DNA from: Kalmusia sp. IMI 367209
Taxonomy: Eukaryota > Ascomycota > Dothideomycetes > Pleosporales > Didymosphaeriaceae
DNA length: 64,000 nt
Direction of reading: 5' to 3'
Assembly (NCBI GenBank): GCA_027946365.1
Contig: JAPEUQ010000004.1
Coordinates: 2,480,001-2,544,000 of the forward strand
Shown: positions 48,026-58,512 of the stretch, in pieces
How the letters are laid out: every line of letters begins with the position of its first letter
Position numbering within the stretch: the stretch's first letter is position 1
Position numbers and translations under genes: made by a program
The notes under the pieces: generated by a model
Database searches by the model: none
The model's input: only the letters and a program-made list of their open reading frames with translations
What the model was told of the DNA's origin: nothing

Positions 48026-49866
48026 TTACATTCTGAAAACACCGAACTTGGTTTCCTTCTCAACGCCCAGATTTTGACCCCCGCACGCCATCTGCAACCC
48101 CATGCCCAAAACCCTCCTCGTGTGCTCCGGGGGAATGATTCCATCATCCCACAATCGTGCGGAGCCGAACGTCGCCTCACTCTCGTGCTCGATACGAGAT
48201 TTGAGCTTAGGATCTACTTGTTTGCCAACGGCTTCCATGACCGACGAGAGTTGTTCGGCACCCATGACCGAAGTACGCGCGTTCGGCCATGTGAAGAGTA
48301 GGCGGGGCGAGAAAGCGCGACCACTGATACTTGATTAATACTTGTATAGCAAAGATGTCGAGTGGGGAAGATATACCACATGCCATAATTACCAGCACCT
48401 GCTGAACTGCCAATGACGACAGTATACTTTGGCACATCCACGCAGCTGACCGCCGTAACGAGTTTAGCTCCGTTCTTCGCAATACCTCCCATTTCCGCAT
48501 CCTGGCCAACCATGAAGCCACTAATGTTCTGTAGGTAGATCAAAGGAATCTGCCGCTTGCCACATAACTGTACAAAATGTGCACCCTTGAGTGAACATTC
48601 GGAGAATAAGATACCATTATTGGCAACAATTCCGACAGGATGGCCATATATTTTCGCGAATCCTGTCACAAGTGTTGGCCCATAGAGGGGCTTGAATTCA
48701 GAGAAAACGGAGCCATCGACAATGCGAGATATGACTTCATGGATTGGTATTTGCCGACGTAGATTGGTGCCTGCGATTCCAGAGAGCTCAGAAGGGTCGT
48801 ACAGTGGTTCTTCAAAGGCGGGCTGGGCGGATGGAGAAAAGGTCTGTTTCCGGTGCCAATTGAGATTGCCGATGCTCCTCCGCGCAAGCACTAGCGCGTG
48901 GGCATCATCGACGGCGAGGTAATCAGTAACCCCGGAGATCTCACTGTGCAATTTTCCACCTCCAAGGTCTTCGGCGGAGACGACCTCACCGGTTGCGGCT
49001 TTGACGAGCGGAGGTCCAGCGAGAAAGATGTGTCCTTGGTTCTCCACAATGATGCTTTCATCACTCATGGAGGGTATGTAGGCGCCACCCGCGGTACAAG
49101 GGCCCATGACGACACTGATCTGCGGGATGCCCATACCCGACATGATAGCCTGGTTGTAGAAGATGCGACCGAAGTGGCTCGCGTCAGGAAATACGTCGGC
49201 TTGATGAGGAAGATTAGCACCTCCAGAATCAACCAGGTAGATGCACGGGAGGCGATTTTCCTGTGCAATCGCTTGCGCTCGCAAATGCTTCTTGACCGTG
49301 ATGGGATAATACGTTCCACCTTTGACCGTCGAATCGTTCGCAACAATCATGCACTGCACGCCGTTCACAGTTCCGACACCTGTAACAATGCCACCGGCCG
49401 GTACATCCTCACCAGGGTACATATCGTATCCCGCCAGTTGACTAAACTCGAGAAACGGTGTTCCCGGGTCTATCAGAGCTGTGATGCGATCCCTGACTAA
49501 CATCTTGCCGCGCTGCACGTGCTTCTCTCGAGCCTTCTGTGTCCCACCCTGCGCAATCTTTGCATGAAGCTCGTTCAGAACCTCTGTTGCCTCGTCCATC
49601 TGTCTCTTGTTCTCCTTGAAGTCTTCCGAGGTGGTATCGACGGCGGTGGGCAACACAGAGACGGCTTCGGCATGGTGCGCATGCGTGTATGATGCTATGC
49701 CACGAGACGATTGCTTGGACAGATGGGGCTGCGCTTGGAGACGAGGTGCAGAGCGAGCCAAGGGGAGTGTGAGGCGGCACTGCGACTGGGAATGGAGAGC
49801 GCTTGAGGGCCGGATAGAGTGTTTGAGCAGCGTCAAGGCCTCGCGAGAGGGTGCTTTTGGAGCCAT
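48026..49866 (-). CDS. mccB: 3-methylcrotonyl-CoA carboxylase, beta (carboxyltransferase) subunit, mitochondrial
   Basis: Two exons, 48377-49866 and 48026-48323, with a 53-bp intron near the 3' end; 595 aa. It catalyses the biotin-dependent carboxylation of 3-methylcrotonyl-CoA in leucine breakdown, with the biotin-carrying alpha subunit. The N terminus (~60 residues, Arg/Ser-rich, no acidic residues at first) is a mitochondrial presequence. Carboxyltransferase blocks seen: [95 protein letters not shown] and the end LGMGLQMA. The splice join gives GMCGRAFSPR, conserved in the family; unspliced, the frame runs into unrelated sequence. Length is normal. The alpha subunit gene is not in this window. 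Confidence 0.96.
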
Positions 49867-50324
49867 TTTGCGGCGCTCAATGTAGTGTTTAGGTCTGCAC
49901 CACGACAGGCGCGTGAGCAGCGAAACTTCTGGGATGATAAGCTATAGAGGGTGGAGCTGCGCTTTACATTGGGAGGAAAGGACAAAGCACGATGTACCGC
50001 GGCTGGGAGCACACAAGCTGGCCGTGGCAGAGCCGCCTGTAACCGAACGACGAACGTCAGGGTGCAGTGTGGGGATTTGCGCTAAGGCCCAAACAGGTAG
50101 GTAGCTAGAACACTTCAGATGCCCACAGGTGTTGTGAATTGCTAAGACTTGGCAGATCCAGCCGCATCTTCCAGAAGTAATTTTTTCCTGTATCATGGTA
50201 TTTATCAAGCGATCAACTCCCGGCATTCGAAGAGATTGCATTGGGATCCCCCGTACACGCTGCAAACCCTGAGCAGCGTGGTAGTGCATATATCCTCCAA
50301 GTACTTAGCATCAACCCTTTCCCC
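49867..50324. other. Intergenic, mccB promoter side
   Basis: 458 bp between the mccB start and the epimerase stop. Only short open frames without domains. Confidence 0.5.
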
Positions 50325-51153
50325 TCATAGCTTTTCACTTTGAATTGGGACCTCGACTACCTGATCTAGACCTTCGTAGCTGGGGATGTCCAACTCATAC
50401 TTCTCTGCCATCTCCGGACTTAGGAACCTCCCTCCCAGGAAATGCCTGCCCTTGAACCACTGCACCAACGGCTTTGGAGCCGTCAAGCTAATTAGCGCCC
50501 CAGGCATGAATCCCTTTCCTGGACCTTCGCTTGGCGGACCATCCTCAATGTTCCAGCTTGAAGGCGCGTCTACAGCCAAGACAGGAACCCGGGTTTCGCG
50601 CAGAGCCTCGATGACTTTAGGGAATGGCTCGCGGACTTCGCCTGAGAAGGAGAAGCCGAAGATGGCGTCAACGACGTGATCTGCCGAGTTCAAGGCGCTG
50701 GGGAAGTCATCAGTGAAAGGCACTTTGAGGTCTTCGAGCTGCTTCTTGAGACGTTGGTAGAGATCGCTCTTGCTTTGCTTGGGGTAGTAGATGGTGGGCT
50801 GGTAGCCGTAGTGGAAGAGATGGCGAGCCGCTACGAGGCCATCGCCGCCGTTGTTGCCGGGTCCACAGGCAACGAGGATCCGTTTGCCTTTGCCGAGGGG
50901 TTGGAGTTTGAAGACTATATAACAGTTAGTGTCAACGCTGATGGGGATGGCTGAGATAGCTGGGAAGGGGACATTGGCCGTACCAGCTTGTGAAACGGAT
51001 AGACCCGCAAGCTCCATCAATTGGTCGATCGAGAAAGCGCCAGTGGACATGAGTTCTTGATCGAGCGCCGCAGCGCTCTTCGCCGAGATTGTCTGGACGG
51101 TTTAGACCTTTCTGCTAGAGCGTAGGATGGGCCAGGCTTACTCTTAGAGCCAT
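50325..51153 (-). CDS. NNR1: NAD(P)H-hydrate epimerase (YjeF N-domain)
   Basis: Three exons: 51142-51153 (only 12 bp, MALR), 50984-51092, 50325-50914; introns of 49 and 69 bp; 236 aa. It interconverts R and S forms of damaged NAD(P)HX so that the ATP-dependent dehydratase can repair it. Motifs: ISAKSAAALDQELM, FSIDQLMELAGLSV, KRILVACGPGNNGGDGLVAARHL, DAIFGFSFSG, AVDAPSSWNIEDG, LISLTAPKP and a GGRFLS/LP-type end. Length fits yeast NNR1 (~246 aa). The tiny first exon was chosen because ATG-GCT-CTA-AGA followed by GTAAGC splices in frame to TISAKS, the typical family N terminus. Divergent from the bS16m gene, 354 bp between starts. Confidence 0.93.
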
Positions 51154-51507
51154 AATGCCAATATTGCTCCTGTTGATGGATCGGTTTCTTGGCCTTGAGG
51201 GTTTATAGTGTTTGGGAGGGAGCCCAAGTGAGCTTGATAGGTGAGGTGACGCAATTACATCATTGCTGCCGCCAGATCTCCAGCGGCTCAACGAACGTTT
51301 CTGCAGAACAGTGATATATGTACACGCTAAGAATTTTCTCTTAAATCGGTTTATCGGATTGGTACCCGCGTGGCAGCATGGAGATGCACGCAGGTGAGGC
51401 ATGGCCAATCACGTGCCCCGACACCGTGCGGTGAATCTTCGGTTCAAGAAGCCGAGCCCTAACATGAATACGCGCAACTTCCTCATCGTCCCTCTGCACA
51501 GCACACC
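51154..51507. promoter_or_regulatory. Divergent promoter, epimerase / bS16m
   Basis: 354 bp between start codons of two genes with mitochondrial-metabolism roles. No sharp TATA box seen on either side, as usual for housekeeping promoters. Confidence 0.5.
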
Positions 51508-52104
51508 ATGGTCCTTCGCATACGGCTGGCCCGCTTCGGCAAGAAGCATTCCCCTTTCTACAATATAGTCGTCGCCCACGCACGGTACAAATTCCCCTCC
51601 TGAATTGCCAAACCTCAATGTTCGCCATCTACCCGGAGAAGACATTTCATGCCCCCGACGTTGTTCACGCGCTAGAGCCATGGACATGTCGTTAAACTTC
51701 GCAATATGGCTGACAATCACAAAGGACAGCGCGCAATTCTCGGCCTCTCGAAGTGCTCGGCACCTACGACCCTGTACCCAAGCCCCCGCGACCTGGTGAC
51801 ACGCACGGTCGCCCATGGAAAGACATTAAGCTCGATATATCGCGCGCACGGTACTGGGTCGGCGTTGGTGCGCAGCCTAGCGACACAGCATGGAGGTTGT
51901 TGAGCATGGTACGTTGCGTTTTGTCGGAAGATACTGGCGGCGGGGATGAGGAGCAGGACCGGCTGCTAACTGAGCTAGGTCGGCATACTCGAACCGCAAT
52001 ACCGCATTGGCCAGATACAAGGCAAAGTGATCAAGGCGGACTCCGCGGCTAAGTCGCTGATACCACCTACAACAAGCCAAGCACAGCCCGAGACAGCTTC
52101 GTAG
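51508..52104 (+). CDS. MRPS16: Mitochondrial small ribosomal subunit protein bS16m
   Basis: Three exons: 51508-51584, 51725-51908, 51979-52104; introns of 140 and 70 bp; 128 aa. S16 signature: MVLRIRLARFGKKHSPFYNI, then ARTARNSRPLEVLGTYDPVP, WKDIKLDISRARYWVGVGAQ and GILEPQYRIG. It is a structural protein of the 30S-like mitoribosome subunit that binds the small rRNA. The N terminus begins directly with the S16 fold, as in other bS16m proteins. The splice sites were placed where the S16 pattern continues; the 140-bp intron ends GCTGACAATCACAAAG. Convergent with the AVT transporter. Confidence 0.92.
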
Positions 52105-52597
52105 AAGACGGACTGAACTAGAACCTGGGACAATGGTATTAGGGACCTCCGCGGCTTGATATCTGCAAGTGTGCGAAGGGTTCGAGATGAACAGACTATA
52201 TTCCGTTCGCGCAAGAGCATGGAGCAAGCCGCATCGTTCTGCGCGACTCCGTGAGGAGCGTAGAATTGCTCTAGTGCAACATTGACTTGTCGGGGGATGG
52301 GTCGGCAATGGAAGCTCAAACGCGAGCATTGTATATGTAATGTATTGCATCACTAGGCGTTAGAGCACAGTATGTTTGCAAATGTAGGAGTAGAATCGAT
52401 ATGTACCATAGTGTATTCACATGTGCGTCTCCATGCTCGCTATACATCCTCTATACGTCAATGTAGGAGACGCACCCTATAAAATTTGGACACATGCCAG
52501 ACACCCGCTCGAGCGCCGAATACAAGCCTGATCTGAACGCCTGGAAATGCCGCAAGAAGTATTCAAACAAGGCTACCCTTTGGGAAAGCGCAGTTCT
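52105..52597. other. Convergent 3' intergenic region
   Basis: 493 bp between stop codons of bS16m (+) and the AVT transporter (-). Overlapping open frames (51877-52353 minus and others) are shadows of bS16m or chance. Confidence 0.5.
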
Positions 52598-54335
52598 TCA
52601 ATGCCCTCCTTCATTCTTAGCCACTAAAAACGTGTTCGTCACCAAACAAGTTATCATGACGCAAGCACCGTAAATCGCAAGCGCCAGACTCAACTGCCTC
52701 AGTAATCCTCTCCTCCAGTTCCTGCTTTTGTGTGCATCGCTCATAACATAGCCTTCCGCATCCGCGCTGTCAAACTCATCTTCATCATCCTCGTCTTTGA
52801 CAAGACGCTGATGGTGGGCAGAATCTGGATCCGAGATCTTATAGTAGAATAGTCCAGGCAGGATGAAAGAGATGGTGGTTGAGCCCGTGGAGCCGACATA
52901 AGCGAGAACTTTTTCGAGGGATGAGACGGTCATTGCTGTGATAAAAGACAGTACAATGAGGACGGTGGAGATGACCGCAAAGCGGAGATCGCCCATCTCG
53001 TGAGCCTTGACGCCATGACGTGAGGTGGGGGCTCCGGAGATTAAGTTCTGTCTGCTCGGACTGTCTTCGCCTTGGGCTTTTCGTCGAGGTCGCCACTTTA
53101 GACATGCATCTATGCTCGCTCGGCACGGATGGATTTGGAGGGGGTAGGAGAACATGACCAAAATGACGATGGCTAGACGTCCGATAGTGGAGGCAGCGGC
53201 TGCTGGGTACATGTTTACTATGTTCCCTGTGATGTTGTCGCCATAGGAGAGATATCCCGTTATGCCAGTAAGTATATACAGGGCGCAGGCGGAACCGATG
53301 GAGGCGAAAATGACAGATGTAGTGCGGAAATGTGAATTGTCCGATATTTCGTTGAGGATGGAAAACATCTTCTATTATCAGTACTCGCTACCGGGACTTT
53401 CCAAGGAAGAAGGGATATCCGTTGAAAACGACTTACATTCTGGTGGCAAGTATATGCAAAAACTATGACAGGAAATGCAGCAAGTGCTGACACTGGGCCA
53501 GACCACTGGAAAACTCGAACGGGCCCACGTTGAGCAATGGTGTCGCCCTTAATGTAATGCGCGACTACTAAAATCACAAGGTATGCAATTGAGAACAAGG
53601 CAATGATGCTCGTGTATTTGAGTGAATCTAGACGGCGGAGGAACGAGAGTGGGATGACGATGAGCCTGTACGTGTTAGCGTGGGCTAAGCTTCTTCTCAG
53701 AGATGCTCACATAAAGGCCGTAATCCAGAATTGCCGGTCAACTAAGAAAAAGATGTCTCTAGCCTCGGGCGCGAACCCTTCGACCACCCTAGGCATCAAG
53801 TCGCCAATGATGATGAGGTAGCTCACAGCCACGCCGAAACATTTAACGGCGATGGCAGCATCAAACAGAATGGAGAGGTTCGGATACGTGAGCTGGGACA
53901 GGGCCGCAAACGAGACATGGCCGCGATCGATATAGCGTGCGCATCGAGTCTGGAGATATAGACCAAAACCAGCGGTCAAGCCAGCCCACGCGATGACGAA
54001 GATGCCGAGGAAAATGCCCATTTTGGAGAGCGCAGAGGGCATTGCAAGCAGGCCGGCACCGAGGACTGTTCATCTTAGCTTCCATGATGTACACGCACGA
54101 GTGGCGTGTCCCTACTGGTGTTGACCAAGTTGATGACGCTTGAGATCCACGTTGCCTGGCCGTGGAATCCCGCATCTTTCTTGCCTCTCCCCCCGCCTGC
54201 GCCAGTCAGCATAGCTCATAGTCTTGATGGTGTACTTGGGAGCATCTCTGACCTCCTCCCTCGTAGCGAACCGGTGCTCGTAGACATGGGGTCCGTATCG
54301 TTCGGCTCAGGACCGATGGCCGAGTATCCAACCAT
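52598..54335 (-). CDS. Vacuolar-type amino acid transporter (AAAP/AVT family)
   Basis: Five exons: 54236-54335, 54116-54196, 53711-54065, 53437-53665, 52598-53371; introns of 39, 50, 45 and 65 bp; 512 aa. Transmembrane amino acid/auxin permease family: ATWISSVINLVNTILGAG in the first helix, then LLAMPSAL, a KCFGVAVSYLIIIGDLMP helix, RRLDSLKYTSI, PVIVFAYTCHQN (split by an intron) followed by MFSILNEI, and IHPCRASID. About 11 hydrophobic segments, with an acidic loop (DEDDEDEFDSADAEG) before the last helices. Closest in style to AVT5-AVT7 exporters of the vacuole. The ATG giving MVGYSAIGPEPND was chosen; an upstream in-frame ATG at 54596 would overlap the RO10 promoter. Divergent from RO10. Confidence 0.88.
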
Positions 54336-54636
54336 GCTGCCCCAGACGCCTGCGGTTACATATATCGCACAACCATGCGATGGATATACGTATCGGTCGC
54401 GGTTCGGACGAGCAGTGCGCCCAGCGGATCGGAGTTGTGAAATTGAGGACACAGCAGCGGAGGCTACTCGGAGGCGCTGACGTTGGGGGTCAAGCTCCCC
54501 GCCAAGAGCGCAGAGCCGCCCTGGCGCGCCAAAGTCCACTTGACTACAAGCACGCGCCTCACAACCGTCACCGTCGCCGTCACACTCCACCGTCATTCCT
54601 CACGGTGACGCATTCTCGGCGACGCCATGGACGAGT
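54336..54636. promoter_or_regulatory. Divergent promoter, AVT transporter / RO10
   Basis: 301 bp between chosen start codons. It contains a CACCGTC/GTCACCG-rich patch near 54,560-54,610 (ACCGTCACCGTCGCCGTCAC). No TATA box evident. Confidence 0.45.
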
Positions 54637-55289
54637 ATGAAGAGGCCGTGCTGTTCCACATTCGCCCTGCTAGAGTCGCGCCTAGGCCGATTGGAGTACA
54701 TCTTAGGCGGCGGAAAGAAGGAACGGGAAGAGAAGGTGGAAACAGTGGCTGAGCGCATACACAGGATTGAGAAGTCACTGCAGGAGTTGTCGGCAAAGAC
54801 AACCCTGCTCCACGATGCGCAGCAGCTGTGTATATGCTCACCACGGTAGACGGTCGAGAACCGGACTGACAGCTGGCAGTGTGCAAGCACAAGGACATCC
54901 TCGAGCTAGAACAGGAGAAGGAAGACGCAGGGCTAGACTCGGTACAAAAGGCTGCCATGGTCGTCGAGCGCGCGCCCAGCTTCGCAGCCACCGCCTCGCA
55001 GCTGAAAACCCTCGACGACCAGCAAATACCCCAGACGGACGGCTTCACCAAGCTCGCCAAGCTCCTGCCTCGCATCGCCGAAGCAGAGGACCGCCATCTA
55101 CAGCAAGCCCTCGAGATATCACTGCTCAGGAAGAGGAATGGGCTGCTGGTCCAACGGGTGAAGCAGGTTCACTTCCTCGGCGCAGGTCGCTGCTGGGTGG
55201 AATGGCAGACTCGACTGGCCAAGGTCCAGCGCACGGTCGGGCGCATCGAATTCAAAGTCAAGCAGGAGCAAGAAGACGACGAGCTGTAA
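54637..55289 (+). CDS. ro-10: Nuclear distribution protein RO10 / dynactin p24-type subunit
   Basis: Two exons, 54637-54829 and 54880-55289, with a 50-bp intron (GTATAT...ACTGACAG...CAG); 200 aa. FALLESRLGRLEYILGG is followed by a coiled-coil (VAERIHRIEKSLQELSAKTT), DAQQL joined to LCKHKDIL, then DGFTKLAKLLPRI and an acidic helical end. Dynactin p24 anchors the p150/p50 shoulder and supports dynein-driven nuclear movement. Oddity: a better family-like N terminus (MDEYEEAVL, ATG 54626) lies one frame away and would join if a single T in CTGTTCC were absent. The model starts at the in-frame ATG 54637 (MKRPCCSTF), so the first ten residues are doubtful. Confidence 0.82.
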
Positions 55290-57375
55290 GGCAACGCCGA
55301 GACGAGACTCTGCTACACTGGATCGAAATTCCATGCTTCGACACTCGATGCATGGGTTGGCAATTACTCTCGGATGTGATGAACGATGATGGGTCGAATG
55401 ACACGCGGGTAACTGGTGTTCCGCTGTGAGTATGCGGTAAGGACGTCACAATGGATGTGCTGAGCCATGCTGACAGATGGCAGGTGTTTCACGTCAATCA
55501 CACGTGCCGACTGCTCTACGGCGGGAAGTCAAGGGGGTTTGAACTACGAGGAAATGTGGGCAACGATGTGCGACGCTTGCGCGTTGAGGGGTTCCCAACT
55601 GCGAACTTGATCGCTCTCGATTCGTCGTGAGCTGATTGAAACACTGGTATTGCTGGCCCAACCTCGCATTAAGCATGAGAGTTCGCGGGAGCGCAAAGGG
55701 CCATCGGAGGCATGCGAAGCTTAAAAGGCAGGCATACGTTCCGAATGAATAAAAACTTATGTTGATTGGTGAATTTGGGTTCCTGAGGCGAATCGATTTG
55801 AATTGCTTGAGAAGCAGAAAGAAAGCGAAGGCGTACCCCTGCAGCATACATATCCATATTACCTCACATTGACGACCCTGGACCACGTCGACGAATGCGG
55901 GGAAGCACCGACTGTATGACGAAGAGGAATCATGTGGTGAAGGATGGCAAGAAAGCGGACCGTCACGGTTGCTTGGAAAGGGGATTTGATCCTCTGGCGC
56001 AAGGGCATATTCGTGTGGTGGACATGATCTCAACGGTGACGCGGTGACCGAAGTACCTACCCCACGAGCGAAGTACGGACGGATGAGGCTCGTCAGTCGT
56101 CTTGATAAGCGCCGCTGGCTTCCATGGCTCTGTGATGATATGTGATGTGATGGGGAGCTCAGTCGGTGCCTGTTTCATCGCCGTCTCAGACACAATGGGA
56201 CGGAAGCAGGTGCAGCGGGATGTGCAGTCCGGCACGCGCAAAGCAATTCCGTGATGAGCGATGCGGCGACAGAGGTGCGTTTGCTGTGCTCCAACGGCGC
56301 CTGCAAAGTACAACAGTGTAATCCAACGTGGAGGCGTAGGGACACGGGCGTGGTGTTGGGAGTGGACCGTGGACCGTGGACCGTGAGCCGTGAACAGGCC
56401 TCCCGTGGTCATCACGCGGGCACGGCTGCCATGTTGCAGGTAGCAGTAGCCTCAGTCGCAGGCGCAGGCGTAGGCGCAGGCGTAGGCGCAGGCGCACAAG
56501 GCAAGCCGCAGTCTCGTGCAGAGCAGATGCAAGACGCTGCAGCATTTGTGTGCGGAGGGTCTTCCAGCAGCTCGTGTAGCGTTAGTGGGAGAAGCACCGG
56601 GGGAACGCGCATAGTGTAATTTAGCCAGCCAGCGCCACCACGGGGAACCCGGCGAGGCCTCGGGTGTGCGAATCAGAAGGGCGCGGCGCAATCAAGCCAT
56701 TTGTTCCAGCAGAGCGTCGAGGGCGGCCATTGTTCGCGCGCGTGTTGGAAGCGGTTCGTTAGCGGTTCGTGGAGCATGAAGCAGCGCGCTTGGTGTCGCA
56801 CCTGTGGCACTTTGTCGCACTTGTCGCACTTGTCGCAGCCGGCGCAGCGAAGCGTGGCCTCGGGCGTGTAGGGGGTTCCCGTCCTTGTACATAGCGCGTC
56901 CAGCGCATCCAGCCACGGGATTACGGCTGACGTGCTGCTAATCTGGGCCTGGGCGGATCCCCTGGTTTGGTGCTATAGCCATGCCCGCCCGCCAATGGCT
57001 CCCCTAGCTGCCGGCATCTTGAAACGGTGCGCAGCGGCCAGAGCCTGCTGTCGTTGCTCCCTCACCACCACACTCGACGTCCCGTCGACGCTCCGCTACA
57101 CAATCCACTCGTCCCCTCCTCCTCCTCCTCCCCTCCTCCTCCTCCTCCATCCACAAGAGCCGCGCCTCCAGAGTGCCGCGAGCAGCGCATTGTCGTTCGC
57201 TCCCTCCAGTGCGCGCTGACTCTGCCCAACGTCTCCGGCCAGACACCCACACATCATCCTACACCACAGCCGCGATCACGCCCACCGCTCCGCCGTCCCC
57301 TCGCCAGTCGAGAACGCCTCTTCTTAAGCCGGCACCCACGCTCCCTTCACCCCGCCAGCATCCCCGTAATACTCC
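55290..57375. other. Long intergenic region upstream of SHO1
   Basis: About 2.1 kb, with several long but low-complexity open frames (for example 55494-56033 minus, 56251-56619 plus, 57004-57252 minus) that carry no domain. It contains the GCAGGC minisatellite (56458-56498), GGACCGT repeats near 56,365-56,390, TTGTCGCAC repeats near 56,813-56,838 and a CCT tract at about 57,117-57,150 that probably lies in the SHO1 5' leader. Confidence 0.55.
56458..56498 (+). repeat. GCAGGC hexanucleotide minisatellite
   Basis: GCAGGCGCAGGC/GTAGGC units in tandem. The reverse complement (GCGCCT repeated) recurs in SHO1 intron 1 at 57532-57560, sharing the edge GGCGCAGGCGCACA. Confidence 0.7.
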
Positions 57376-58512
57376 ATGCCATCGTACGCCTCCTACGGCT
57401 CGCCCTCGCTCAACAAAATGGAAAACGGATACGGCCACGGCGGGCGCACGTCCTTCTCACTGGGCCGCATCTTCGGCGACCCTTTTGCGCTTGCCACCAT
57501 ATCCATTGGCACGGTCAGTATCTGCTTGCGCTGTGCGCCTGCGCCTGCGCCTGCGCCTGGGAATCGTGCGGCTGACGGCTAACTTTTGGCAGCTCGCCTG
57601 GATCATCGCCTTTGTGAGCTCGATATTATCAGCCACCCGTCCCGACCCCAAGGAGCGCGTCCCGCCCTTCGCCTGGTGGACATTGGTGTATATGCTGTTC
57701 AGCATCGTCGGTGTCTCGGTGACGGTCGCCTCGGACTCTGAGCGGACTTACCATGTCGCCGTGAGCATGAGCCATGAACCCCAGTAACCCAACGTGCCTG
57801 CTGATCCCCCACCAGATCGTCGGCTTCCTCGCTGCTGCCATCGTCCTGGCCTCGTCGGCCGTCAATGCCCTCGTGTATTCACCTGTTGCTGCCAATGAAG
57901 CAGCCGCCGCAGGCTTCATCCTGCTGTCTATGATTGCCGTTAGTCCTCGATCGCGCTCACCATGCAACTCGTCCCTGACATGCACAGATTGTGTGGGTCT
58001 TCTACTATGGCTCCCAACCCCAAGCCAGCCACCGTACCTTTGTCGATTCGTATGCTCTGCACAAGGAGCACCCTGCCTCGCGTTCCTCCCGCCAGATGTC
58101 CAACAACTACGGCGCACCACAGCAATCCGTTGCCGCGAATCAACCCCAGCTCTACACGTCCGCCCAGTTGAATGGCTTTGAGACATCATCACCCGTTTCG
58201 GGATACCCAGGAGGTCCGGTGGGCGCCGATACTCGCGGTTCCTCGGCTCCGCGCTTCGGTGGCATGACGCAGACCCCCACCAACGACGAGCAGCAGCAGC
58301 AGCAACAGCAGCAGCAGGAGGCCTCGGTCGAGTACCCGTACCGCGCAAAGGCCATCTACAGCTACGAAGCAAACCCCGACGACGCCAACGAGATCAGCTT
58401 CCAGAAGCACGACATTCTCGAGGTGTCGGATGTCAGCGGGAGATGGTGGCAGGCTAAGAAGCCGAATGGCGAGACGGGCATTGCACCGAGCAACTACCTC
58501 ATTCTGCTATAG
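57376..58512 (+). CDS. SHO1: Osmosensor SHO1 (high-osmolarity signalling, SH3 domain)
   Basis: Four exons: 57376-57513, 57593-57760, 57816-57938, 57988-58512; introns of 79, 55 and 49 bp, all phase 0; 317 aa. Four membrane helices (about residues 38-62, 74-95, 103-125, 132-150) are followed by a cytoplasmic linker with an uninterrupted Gln9 (245-253) and a C-terminal SH3 domain (261-317: ALYDY-type [39 protein letters not shown]). SHO1 is the plasma-membrane branch input to the HOG MAP-kinase pathway and recruits Pbs2 through the SH3 domain. The conserved SH3 residues are present. The start [10 protein letters not shown] follows a CT-rich leader. Intron 1 contains (GCGCCT)4. Confidence 0.95.

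Noticed and set aside
55494..57252. Several long open frames before SHO1
   Set aside because: GC-rich low-complexity DNA on both strands gives long frames by chance; peptides are Arg/Pro/Ala repeats without domains.
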